DNA of 64,000 bases. It comes from Dryas octopetala. Lineage: Eukaryota > Streptophyta > Magnoliopsida > Rosales > Rosaceae. The stretch spans positions 15,974,621 through 16,038,620 of the forward strand of contig OY992840.1 of the NCBI GenBank assembly GCA_963921425.1, given 5' to 3'. The notes below the pieces were generated by a model. That model did not search any database, was not told the origin of the DNA, and saw nothing but the letters and a program-made list of their open reading frames with translations. How positions within the stretch are numbered: position 1 is the stretch's first letter; each line of letters opens with the position of its first letter. Below are positions 47,425-58,286 of the stretch, piece after piece. The position numbers and the translations under genes were made by a program.

Positions 47425-47787
47425 GGCTAGCCAAGTTGGCTAACCAGCTGGGTTTGTTGGGGAGCTAAAGCTGTTCTGCTTGAGGTTGGAGTTTAAGCTC
47501 ATCACTTCAAGTCTTCAACTGTGTTGATTGTTAGCACTTAGGACTTAGGGGAGAGACGGATAAATCTTCTATGGGGCAAGCCCCACCGAAGACTCACTCG
47601 GGGAGAGACAGTTAAGGTTGTTTTGTTAGAGCAGGTGAGGGCTTTGGGCCGAGTCTGGGGCAGGTCCATTAACATTGAGAGAGTTCATGCATTATGTGAG
47701 TGTGAGCAGTCATATAAGAAACTTGGTGTGTGTTTATCTTATCGTGGATAAACTTTCATGCAACAACGAGTGTATATGTTTGTAATT
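47425..47787. promoter_or_regulatory. Upstream region of the membrane-protein gene
   Basis: Includes the presumed 5' UTR and promoter of the 261-residue membrane protein. No defined motif beyond short GGGGAGAGA-like repeats at about 47547 and 47599. Confidence 0.35.
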
Positions 47788-48710
47788 TAGGGGTGGGCGC
47801 GGTGCGGTTCGGTCCTTTTCTCCCCCGAAATTGGGCGTCGCGCTGAACATTCATACGCGGTGCGGTTCGGTGTTTAAAACCTGAAAAGGAGTAAAAAAAC
47901 CAAACCAAATCAAACCAGACCATTCAAGGTGCGGTGCGTTTCTCCACTGCGGTTTTGTAACATTTACATATGTTTTAAATTTTTTTAATGTTTTATAATT
48001 TATATAAAACATATGTTTTGGGGATTGAGCAATTGGATTTGGTTGGGCAAACTAGTTTATGTAACTAGACTATATAGAGTATATAGAATATATAAAATTT
48101 TAAAGCTTAGGGTTTAGAGAATGAAAGATGAGTTGCAACCAAACCCTATACCATAAGTATTAAATCCTTATATCATAAACCCTAATATCCTATAGGACCT
48201 ATACCATATTCTAAACCTTATACCATAAATTTTAAATCATATACCTTATATGGCATATATCCTATACACTTATATAGTATATAATTATATATTATACCTT
48301 AGAACTATAAACAATTAAAAAATTTAGTATATACAGTATAAACTATAAATAATATACTAATTTTATTATATAGGGTAATGGGTATAACTAAAATTATAAA
48401 ATGTGTATAAAAATGTGTACAAAAAGTGTATAAAAAGTATACAAAAATGGTATAAATATGTATAAAAAATATATAAAATGGTATATATATATATATGTAT
48501 ACAAATATAAAAATATATATTTTTTGCAATTATGCGGTGTGGTTCGGTGCGGTTAAATGAGGTGTGGAACCGGAACTTAAACCGGAGAGAACCGGTGTGG
48601 TTCGGTTTTTTTTACGATGTTGACTTTCTTTAGTTAACACAATTTTTTACGATTTTTTAGCGGTTTGATTCGGCCGTTTTTAGTGGTGTACGGTTAAAAT
48701 GCCACCCCTA
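47788..48710. mobile_element. Non-autonomous hAT-like element
   Basis: A 923-base element starting TAGGGGTGGGCGCGGTGCGG and ending TAAAATGCCACCCCTA, so the terminal inverted repeat is TAGGGGTGG. Both subterminal regions are filled with the GCGGTGCGGTTCGGT/GGTGTGGTTCGGT motif, as in many plant hAT elements; the core is AT-rich filler with TATA runs. The flanks GTTTGTAAT and GTTTATATA are similar but not a clean 8-base duplication, so it may be an old insertion. No transposase. Confidence 0.8.
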
Positions 48711-49174
48711 GTTTATATATCTAACTCTCTCATCAAGTAAATTTTATGAAAGAGATAAATACATAAACGTATACACTTGTGATAAAAAATTTAAAAAAAA
48801 TTCGTCATCATAAGTGTTTCGTTGAAGGAAGATGACATTGGTTTAGCCAAATTCTCCTCTTAAAACGTTATGATTATGGTTGCTTTCTTTTGTTATTGTT
48901 GTCAACTTGTCAAGGATGAAATGGATAGCTATAAACCTACAAAAGCCTATAATCTAGATACAGACATATAGTTAGGTTGAGACTTGACAAGGTCAAACCA
49001 ATATTAGAAGGTACACCTTTCCTTTTTGTTATCATTTTTTTTCTTCTTCTTTCTTTCTAATATTATTTCTGGTATAAAAATGTGCCCGGGTCATCTAAAT
49101 TATGTTCATTCCTACTTTTGACTATATTTAAGGTTGGAATGTTTGTAATGGTGTCTCATAGTTTTATTTTAAAT

Positions 49175-49561
49175 AATAGTAACTGACAACAATGGTCTTC
49201 AAATTTTATCTTAATATCACTTTGATCTACGAATTTGTTTTTAAAATTTTATAATTCACGAACTTTCACTCGTGTATTACTTTAGTCTATTTCATCAATT
49301 TTATCTACTATTTTTGTCAATTTTAATCACGTGTCAAGCATGTGATCGGATCATTTTTGAAAAATAAAAATGGTAAGTCACCTCTTTTTCTTTTCTCAAC
49401 GTGATATACATGATTAAAATTGATGAAAAATATAAATAAAATTGATGGAATGAACTAAAGTTATATCTAGGTAAAAGTTCGTAGACTATAGAATTCAAAA
49501 ACAAGTTTATAAACCAAAATAATACACGAGGTAAAATTTTAGGACCATTGCTATAATTCTC
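49175..49561. mobile_element. MULE-type MITE
   Basis: A 387-base element flanked by a perfect 10-base TATTTTAAAT (49165-49174 and 49562-49571). The inverted arms share CAATGGTCCTAAAATTTTA-like, CTCGTGTATTACTTTAGT-like and TTCATCAATTTTAT blocks in mirrored order over about 150 bases. The first few terminal bases are diverged. No coding capacity. Confidence 0.82.
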
Positions 49562-49571
49562 TATTTTAAAT

Positions 49572-51074
49572 AAATATTTGAAAATTAATTTTAATATACT
49601 ATTAAGCATAGATTTATATAATTAAAAGTCTAAAGAACGCACAAGAAATACTGAATGAAAGATAGCGTTCAAACTCTCATACACATCATCACGTAATAGA
49701 GAAAAATTAAAAAAAAAATGTGTGTGCCGTATCATCCTTTGTATTGAAGTTTTGTGTGGCCCGATTGAACTATTTAGCCCAGCTCTATCCCAAAAATAAC
49801 GCCAACAAAGTCCAATCCAAGGAATTTTATTCCAGAAGGTTGGTCTCTAGTCCAAAAACAAATGGTTGGTCTAAAATCTTTGCCCACCTCATTATAAAAT
49901 TCAAAAAGCAAAAAGATTATATTTTCATTAGAAAAATCAAAGAATAAGTTCTTGGAAGCAACATGTTCCTTGTTTCTGTGCAGGTCTTGTTTGATTTTTC
50001 TCACTTTCAAGTTTCAAATGCAAATCTTGGTTGTATTATTATTATTCTTTCTTTTCTTTTTTTTTTGGTTGAAAAACTTGAAGAAATAAAGAGGAAAACG
50101 TCAGCAGCTTTTGCACGTGGCAGAGTTGGACAACATCAGACGGAAAGGATATGGGGGATGGGGGAGGTGGCAGTGGGACCCACAGCTGGTCCACTCTTTG
50201 GTCTTTTAACGGATAAGGACTGTAGACGAAGGCAGAGCCACGCCCCTTCTTCTCTTTTCCACACGCATTCACTTCCACTCCTGAGACACGAGACTACATG
50301 CCAGGCTTGCCAGCGGGTCCCACTCCCGCCCTTTTTTCTCATCTTATAATAATACAGTTTCTTCTATCCTTGATCCTTCCGTCTTTTACTTTTTTTTTTT
50401 TGTCCAAATAATATTTGTTTTTTTGGTTTAATAGAATTGACATGGTCCTCAACTCCTCGTGACAAAGAAGTAAGAACCACCTTATGTACCGAGTGATATG
50501 TCAATATTTTAGGAATCAAATTCGTGGTATTTTATTTTTTACACAAGTTTTGATACAATATTTTGATAGAGCCCACTAGTAGTGGTTTCAGGAATCAAAT
50601 GTCATAGGATCAATATTAAAAAACTCACAAATATTTATTTTAGGTAAAAAAAATTCTTCAACATTAATGAACAAAAACTTCATTCATAGAAAATAACACA
50701 ATATTACAAAATAATTTCAAAAATCAAATTTCCCAACAGCCCCAAATCCAATTAACTTAAAATCCTCAAATCCAATTAACAAAATAATTGTAAAAATCTA
50801 ATTACCCAACAGTCTCAATTAACCTAAAATCTCCAAATCCAAACAAGAAATAAGACTATAAGACAAACATGTAAGGGTGGCGGCGAGCAGAGTCGACGAG
50901 TTGGCGAGCTGCCTTCTCCTTTCAGTCTTCATTTTTTTGTTTTTTTTGTCTTTGTGTTTTTGAATAGCCTCTTCCCTCTGCCTATTTTTGATTGATGGTT
51001 TGCATAGCTCTTGGTTTTTTTTTCAATGAACTTGCCAAAACAACGTTGTTTTGGCAAGTTAAGTATTAAAAAAA
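49572..51074. other. Gene-free region with a perfect palindrome
   Basis: AT-rich spacer. Around 50100-50330 GC content rises, with promoter-like CACGTGG and CTC runs, but no gene follows on either strand that I can support. A perfect 32-base palindrome sits at 51029-51060. Confidence 0.4.
51029..51060. repeat. Perfect 32-bp palindrome
   Basis: Arm AACTTGCCAAAACAAC followed with no spacer by its exact reverse complement. It lies directly left of the next inverted-repeat element. Confidence 0.95.
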
Positions 51075-51483
51075 GGCTTAATTACATTTTACCCACCTGA
51101 ATTTTGCAGTCGATCTCACTTCACCACCTAAAAAAAAATTTGTGACAGTTTACCACCTGAATTAAAAATTTGTTATAATGTACCACCTCTAGTTCATTTT
51201 ATCTAAATTTTTGTTGAAAAAAAAAAATGTGTTTTAGTCTTTTCAATTTAGTTTCTATTGTGTCAAAGCGGGTAAAATATAAAAAAAAATCATTTTTATT
51301 ATAACAATAAGAACTTAAAAAAGATCAAAACACTTTTATTTTTAACAAAAGTTTAGACAAAATGAGCAAGAGGTGATACATTGCAACAAATTTTCAATTC
51401 AGGTGGTAAACTTGCACAATTTTTTTTAGGTGATGAAGTGAAATTGACCCTAAAATTCAGATGGGTAAAATGTAAAAAAGTCT
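51075..51483. mobile_element. MULE-type MITE
   Basis: A 409-base element starting GGCTTAATTACATTTTACCC; the right end in reverse complement reads AGACTTTTTTACATTTTACC. The arms are inverted copies for about 190 bases (CTTCACCACCTAAAAAAAA, TTTACCACCTGAATT, ATTTTATCTAAATTTTTGTT and their mirror images). The flanks TTAAAAAAA and ATAAAAAAA match at eight of nine positions, consistent with a 9-base duplication in an A-rich site. No coding capacity. Confidence 0.82.
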
Positions 51484-51664
51484 ATAAAAAAAAAAATAAA
51501 AATAGCCCAACCCATCTAGCTCACCTTTCTTTCTTGATTTGTATCTTTTTGGCCTTTGCCTCTTTCAGACATTGCACCAAACACCATGGGTGCATAGGGT
51601 CAATAAATTCCCTCAAGCCAAGGATTTATGGGTTTATGGGGTCAATTGACCCCGTTGTTCCCAT

Positions 51665-51860
51665 TGTAGATCCACCTCTGGGCCCTACTCCATATAAGAT
51701 TTCAACGATTTGAACTGTCTAATTTTAAAGTTTTTATTAAAAGATCATTATTGTAAAAAATTAAATAAATCATAAACAAATACCTACAAAGATTAAATGG
51801 TCAACAAAATAAACACTTGAAATGTTGACCATTTAATCTTTATAAGTAGACATAAAAATG
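51665..51860. repeat. Fragment related to the ALDH-intron foldback element
   Basis: GGGCCCTACTCCATATAAGATTTCAACGATTTGAAC-like sequence near 51679 resembles the arm GGGCCCACTCCATGTAG...TTTCAACAATTCAAACC of the element in ALDH intron 1. A short hairpin, CAAAGATTAAATGGTCAACA at about 51787 against TGTTGACCATTTAATCTTTA at about 51822, closes the segment. Truncated. Confidence 0.5.
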
Positions 51861-51869
51861 GTAATAATT

Positions 51870-53140
51870 TCCTAGTTATCATGACTAGCATTTCCAAACA
51901 CTTAAATGAAAAATATTCATTATCATCCCCTAAAATGAGCATGAGTATAAGATTCCCAAACAACCTAATTTGCGAATAAAAAATGATCATAATGTAAGCA
52001 TCTAAAAATGATCATAATGTACTTCACGGATATGATCTAAAAATATGATCCTTTTAAAATTACTCAAGTTACAGTAGTATTGTACATATACGTGAATCTT
52101 TGAATAAAGGCACCTAAGATTTAAGAGGTGGGTGGGCATAGGAAAATCTTAGGAAGCTAGGGGTGTGGTGACGTGGGCCCAAAAGAACCAACCAGAAGGC
52201 AGCAAAGTGCATGTGTGGCATGTAGAATTGTCAAAATAGCTGAAACACAAGAGAATTAGTCCGAGAGTGTGAAAGGTCGATAGAGGATGAGATTGTGGAG
52301 GAAGGGGTCCCGAATCCCAATCCAATAGGATTATTAAGAAGAATAGGATAATATTCATAAATGTGGGATAATATAGGACCAAGGAAAATGGGACTAGGCT
52401 CGCTCAGTACGTCCTACGTAGATGTCATGACTCATGAGCCAAGAGAAAAAGGCATTTAAAGATCCTTGTCTCCTAGATTTTATCCGCATCGAACTGCACA
52501 ACTCCAGGAGAGGGACCTCTGTTTCCTCATTATTACATCCATATGCCACTCCCTCATTTTCTTTCTTTCTTCTTTTTAATTCATCAAGATTTTACTCCTC
52601 TAACAAATTCATATTTGATTATCACCTTTGACTTGAGGTTGAACTTGGGTTGAATAATCAACCAAGCTAGGCCAAAGCTACGTGGATTCATTTACAACCA
52701 AGTCCAACACACATGTATGTAATGTATGATTGAATTTAAGTTTAAGTTTCAACTTCCTTTTGTCTTGTTAAGAAAAGTCGGAACCCTATATACTTGACTT
52801 AATTAGCTTGCTTTGTTTGTAGCTAATAGCTATATAGTCTATACACAATTGAGTATCCCTTTGTCATATTAATGAATTTGAAATTTATTCCATCAATCAA
52901 CTTTATATTATCGCGAACCAATATTGATCATTTTTCAAATTTTAAATGCAAGACAACATTATTATTTGTGTTAATTGCATGGTCTACCTTGTGATTATAA
53001 ATAAATACTATGTTTTTTTTCACTTGTAAAGATATTAAAATTTGAATAAGTCCTGCCATAAGGGTGGGTCATTCTTCGAATAGAACAGGGCCAAACCTTT
53101 AGGTTTGTAAGTAGGTTGGGTGACAAATCGGCCATAGTAG
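51870..53140. other. Gene-free spacer
   Basis: AT-rich, with only short frames lacking motifs. A short direct repeat AAAAATGATCATAATGTA occurs near 51977 and 52003. Confidence 0.4.
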
Positions 53141-53490
53141 TATTGGGAATATGAGAGAGTTTCACGTTGGGAAGAGACATTTAATATATAGTGGCTTATA
53201 AAGTGTTAGATCTCCTTATTTATTGTCAATTAGATTTGAATTGGATGCTCTAATATTCTTAATGGTATCAAAATTGACAACCTACATGTTTGGTCAAATG
53301 ACCATAGGTGTTTCCACGTCATCCAACATATGTTGTTCTCGTGTTTGACTTAAATGCTACTATACGTGATGGGGCATGCTGAGAAAGATAATCTCACATT
53401 GATAAATTAAGGTATTGCATAATAATTTATAAATTTTGGATCCTTACACCTATTACTAATTAATTTTAAATTAAATATTCATTCATATAT
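53141..53490 (+). mobile_element. Degenerate TRIM, related to the SWEET-intron TRIM
   Basis: A TGGTATCAAAATTGAC primer-site-like stretch at about 53270 follows GGATGCTCTAATATTCTTA, which corresponds to the 3' end of the 5' LTR of the TRIM at 8472. The internal CCACGTCATCCAA-like stretch and a GGGGCATGCTGAGAAAG junction at about 53370 match the internal region and 3' LTR start of that TRIM. LTR sequences on both sides are heavily diverged, and ends and duplication cannot be fixed. Confidence 0.65.
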
Positions 53491-56380
53491 AGGTAAATGA
53501 TTATATAATTGTTGATTAGCGTAGAATTTATATAAAACCTCACTAATCATTGTGCTTAGTTAACTCTTAGATTCAATACATAACATGCCACATGTTTGGA
53601 AAACATTTTGACTAAACAAGTGCTCGAGAAGAGTGAGGATGCGATTATTATGATTAGTAAAAGTAGGTCAAGGTTTATATCCCTTTGATATAAAAGAAAA
53701 AAAAATGTAATTTTATAATTCTATTGCCACGTCAGAAAATAAAAAAATTTGTTTGGTGTCACGACTCACGAGTAAATAACACGACACTACGACAGAGAAC
53801 GTTTTAGAAAGAAATTAATTCCATTACAAGACGGTGTCGTGCACGAGAAATTTCCACGCACCGACTTAATGGCGCGTGCATGTCACCCACAATCCAAGTT
53901 GACAAGTTGGCGGATGTGAGAAGGTGAAAGTGGTAAAAAGGGTAAAAGCCGATCTTATCCAAATTCCAAATAAATGTGACAGCAGGGAATTTGCGTGGTC
54001 GAGGCGTCGAGCAGCCGCGTGTACTGTCCCTCACTCCCTCTCCTACCAAATAAATGTGGTTTCCCTCTAAACTCTAATTATTGTAATACCATTTATATTC
54101 TGTTCACTTAAAAAAAAAAGTTTTATATACTTTAATTTACACACCTGTTAATCATTGGCTACAGCTCATGTTGACTATTTACCCATTTACCCCAATGCTA
54201 CATCTTTGATTTTCTTTTTTTGGTCTGAACATCTTTGATTCTTTCTGATTAGCTATTGCATGTTGCCATGTACTGTACTTTGTTATCTTATCCCTCCATG
54301 AATATGAAATAAAAATTTGATTATTATAAAAAAATGGTATATAACTTACTTAATTACAAGGGCTAATAATAAGAGAAATAAAAACACATTCGTTATATAT
54401 GAAAGTTTTACTAATTTTTAAAACATTGATCTGTTTAAACAAATTATATGAAACATACACATTGTACTCACTTGTATGTACTCACTTCTTGTAAAGAAAG
54501 TGTGAGATCTACGTAGTTGTGTGAGTTTCACATTTCCGCACAATTTTTTAGGATTCTTCATATATTAAACTCTTTCAAATAAAAATGTAGAACAAAAAGT
54601 ATTTGAGCTTTTAATTAAGCCTTTTACATGCTTCTAGTAACAGTATTGTTGAGCAAACTGCTTCACACAAAAGTACTTCCACTCATATTATTTGTATCAA
54701 TAAATAAAATATAAACAAATGATTTCAATCATATTATTGAAATAATTATTTCAATAACTAACTAGATGGGTGTTTATGTGTTTTTACCAATATTATAATT
54801 TTATGTTTTAAAATGAATTGCATGCTTGAAATCCCCAATCCTTATCATGGTTTTTTTATTTTGGGGGTCATATTTTATCATGGTTTTTTACGCTATGAAT
54901 TTCTTGTTGGTGGTATAATATGTTAATGTCTTGAGTATGTCAATGGAGAGGTCACTTGTTGATTAATATACTCATCATAATAGTGGCACTTTTCCATACA
55001 CGTATACTAATTGAATTTAAAATTTCGACCCAACTCAATTGGGTATTTGGGTGGGTCTAGCTCTGGTCTATGTTTATCCGCATGCAACCCAAAATTTGAA
55101 ACTAGCCATCGTTGATTTTGTTTTTAAGGTGTGAAGAAGGGATGGTCAACTTTTTTAAAATAACTTTTTTTAAATACAAAAAAACAACACAACTTGGTAA
55201 TGCAAACAACACTATTGAAAGGATAACATTCTTTATTTAAATAATAAAGACTCCTTTTTTGGTTCCTAAACAATTAGGTTTTAAGTAATTAACCCACAAC
55301 AGCCATTGTAATTAAAGAATAATCTTCACAATTATTGGACTATCTTTTTTGTTACTCTTTCAGGATTAGATAGATAAGACTGGGGTAATGAGTTAAAAAG
55401 GAAGCATATACTTAGAGTTCCTTAGGGGAATCAACATTCTGTTTTGGGGAATAGTTGGTAAGCTAATATGCTAATCCACATTTTGTACTCTTATGTAAAG
55501 AGGATTAGTGGTGGGTTTGGTCGACTATTTTGGGAAATGCATACCAATCACATTATGAATCACTTTTCACATGTTTTAAAAATAAAACTTACCTACAACG
55601 GAGTTATTCACGTGGCATTCCCAATATAAGAGAATGAAGGGTTGAAACACTAAATTGTGGGACCTTTGCTTCTCTCATGTTAAGACGATGTTAAGACGCC
55701 GCATCACTATTTTTATTGGAAGTAACTTATTATTATTAAAAAAAAAATTATTTTTCTCAATTTTTTCTTTCAACTATTCTATCCGGATAAAACAGTATGA
55801 TGCTTTATATTGTCAAAATAGAGTTAATCAATGATTCAAATGAACAATTTGTTAATACGACATTAACATATAAAGCGATTTGATAAGAGGATATTCCGAG
55901 AGTTGAGTGTAGAAATACTCAAATACAAATACATTCCAAAAGAACAAAAACAAAACAAACATAAATTAGAACAAGGGTAATTTGTAATAAAGTTGAAGAG
56001 GAAGGTCCTTTTATTGGAAGAAGAAAGGCAGAGAGGACTATAACGTAAGACCAACCAGGAGTTACAATCCAACTGTAGTCTTTCCATCTCTCTCTCTCTC
56101 TCGACATATGTATCTTCTTTTTTGACTTTCTACGCTTAATCTGTCTCTCAAGACTCCATGAGCTTCTTTTGTTGAATGAACAAACAATTTGAACAACAAC
56201 AAACACACAAACCAAACGGAGCGGGACTCCCATCCAAAATTCTTTCTTTTCCCTACATATTTCTCTTTTTTCTTTCATTTTTAAAATGGTCAGTTTCGAA
56301 ACCATTAAAACTCTCACAAATCTCACCGGTTTCCAACCTAACTCACATCGCCACCTCTCTTCTTCTCTTGCTCTCTTGCT
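53491..56380. other. Gene-free spacer before the TPS gene
   Basis: Nearly 3 kb of AT-rich DNA with homopolymer runs. No coding region or definable element. A CT-rich stretch from about 56080 marks the approach to the TPS promoter. Confidence 0.45.
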
Positions 56381-56382
56381 GA

Positions 56383-58286
56383 TATAAAAACATCAAACAC
56401 TGTCTGTCTTACATTCTTTCTCTCATATGTCTATCCATCTGTCCCTGCTCTATCTCTTTCTTTATCTCTGTAAGTTTTTTCACAACTCTGAATTTTTCAC
56501 TGTACTGGGTTTTTTATTTTTTTTTTCCCTCTAAATTCTAAAGGGTCTTTTGGTTGCTGAGAATTTAAGGGAAATCATTACTTGGGATTTTCTGGGTTGT
56601 TGGGGTTTGACTTTATGATTCAGTTTCTGTGAAATGACAGAGCTGTTTCTTATCCTTTCCCTTCATTTTCTCAGAAACCAAACAGAGCTTTGTTTTCCTT
56701 TTTTGTTTTTTTCAGGATTTCTTGAATGTCTAAATGTGAACGGTGTTTTCGCAGGAGTTTTTCTCTTAACTGATATCACAATCACATAGCTTGCTAGGAG
56801 CTTCGTTGTTGGATCAATCTGACTTCATTTCAGGTTAAACTCCGTCTTTCTCTCTAAGTTGTTATGGATGCATGTTGTCAATTCTTCCAGCTCTGTTTGT
56901 TTGCCTAGAAAATTGTTTTTTTAAGAGAGAAAGATGAAATCTTTTGCTCAAAGGGTGTGTTTATGTAGTATGGTAAACATTTTCAATCGATTAAATTTTG
57001 AGTCTTGAGAAAAGAATAATATGATCAAGATAATTTGTGAAATAACTCTGCTGAGAAAAGCAGAGCTTTTACTAAAGGTTAGAAAACAGCAAAGCTGCAG
57101 TGACAAGTAATGGTTTTCTATTTTCATTTTACCTGTTATAGTTTGTTGCGTGAGGATATCGATAATGATAAGACGAATCGCATGAATAGCCAAATCAGAT
57201 GTACTGCATTAATTGGAAATTATTCCTTGCTTCCATTATTTCTATACAGATAAGCTTATCTGATGAATGATGATTCAACTGCTTTTCAAAATACTAATTT
57301 CTGCCTAAAAACAGATGCACACCACCCCCCCCCCCCCCCCCTGAAAATGTTCTAAAATCATTAGTTTTCTTGATCTTGAAGGTTTTATTTTTGTATGCCA
57401 TTTTGTTTTGGGTGAGGATATGTTCTAAAATGAATGTTGATAAGGAGGAATAAGAAATTGGCCAAATATAATTAGGTGATAAATATATTCCTCTTGTACA
57501 GAGTAGATGACTGATAAGGTGAGGGGGTGTATGTGTAGTTGATATTTTGTGGATAAAATCAGTTGCAAGTTTTATTGATTTAAAGAATAATTCTTTTCAT
57601 GTCACTGCTCCATTATTATAACCTGATCCTACAATAATCAAACTTTGCTATTATTATTTTTTTTGTCTGTCAATAGGTTTATATTATGAACTCTTGTTAT
57701 GGGGTTTGCTTTGATTACTGTAAAATTTAGTTCGAATAGATAGCCAAATCTGTTACCTGTGGTTATTTTAATCGTTTCATAATCTTTTTCAAGTTTGCCT
57801 ATATATATGGAGAAGACAGATTTTTTTTTTTCTTAAAAAAAAAAAAAGCAAATTGTTGTTCTTTTTAAAATGAGCAGTAGTAGAAAAATATAGTAGGACT
57901 TGGAGCAAGTTAATACTGTACCATTTGTGAAAATCTGATAGAAATGTTTATGCTGATTGATGTGGAGGAATGGTGTTCTTGTAAAAATTCTGCTCAATCT
58001 GCTATGTTTTTTAATTCTTCTTGTCCTCCATACTACATACCATATTGCCTGATGTGTAGGGTGGAGATCATGGTCCACCAATGAGTAAAGATTTCTGTTC
58101 CATGATAATAGTTGAATGTCTGCCCTTACAATTGTCTAGTTCATGGCTCATCATAATTTGGATAGGATACTTATAATTGTCTTTTCCTGCCCTTCCTATA
58201 GGTTCTTTCTTTGCACAAGGTTCTTGGTCCTGCATTATTCAGAACTCTTGGTCATTAACCTGGCATAAGATTGCTTAGGTGCAATA
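56383..58286 (+). promoter_or_regulatory. TPS core promoter and spliced 5' leader
   Basis: GATATAAAAACA at 56380-56391 is a likely TATA box. A pyrimidine-rich leader follows. Candidate leader introns are suggested by CTGTAAGTTT near 56467 and TTTCAG near 56832, and by the TTGCTTAG acceptor at about 58278, eight bases upstream of the ATG. A 17-base C run stands at 57325-57341. A long intron-containing leader is common in class II TPS genes. Exact transcript structure needs RNA data. Confidence 0.45.
57325..57341 (+). repeat. C17 homopolymer in TPS leader region
   Basis: Seventeen consecutive cytosines in an otherwise AT-rich leader or leader intron. Length is prone to slippage. Confidence 0.9.

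Noticed and set aside
48120-48190. Telomere-like AAACCCTA phrases
   Set aside because: Only imperfect scattered occurrences within the hAT core, not a tandem telomeric array.
48305-48529. Tyrosine/isoleucine-rich frame
   Set aside because: Product of TATA-type repeats in the hAT element core.
51540-51700. Possible transposase-like phrase around the LIDPVVPIVDPPLG translation
   Set aside because: Too short and only in one frame next to a MITE; no domain can be assigned.
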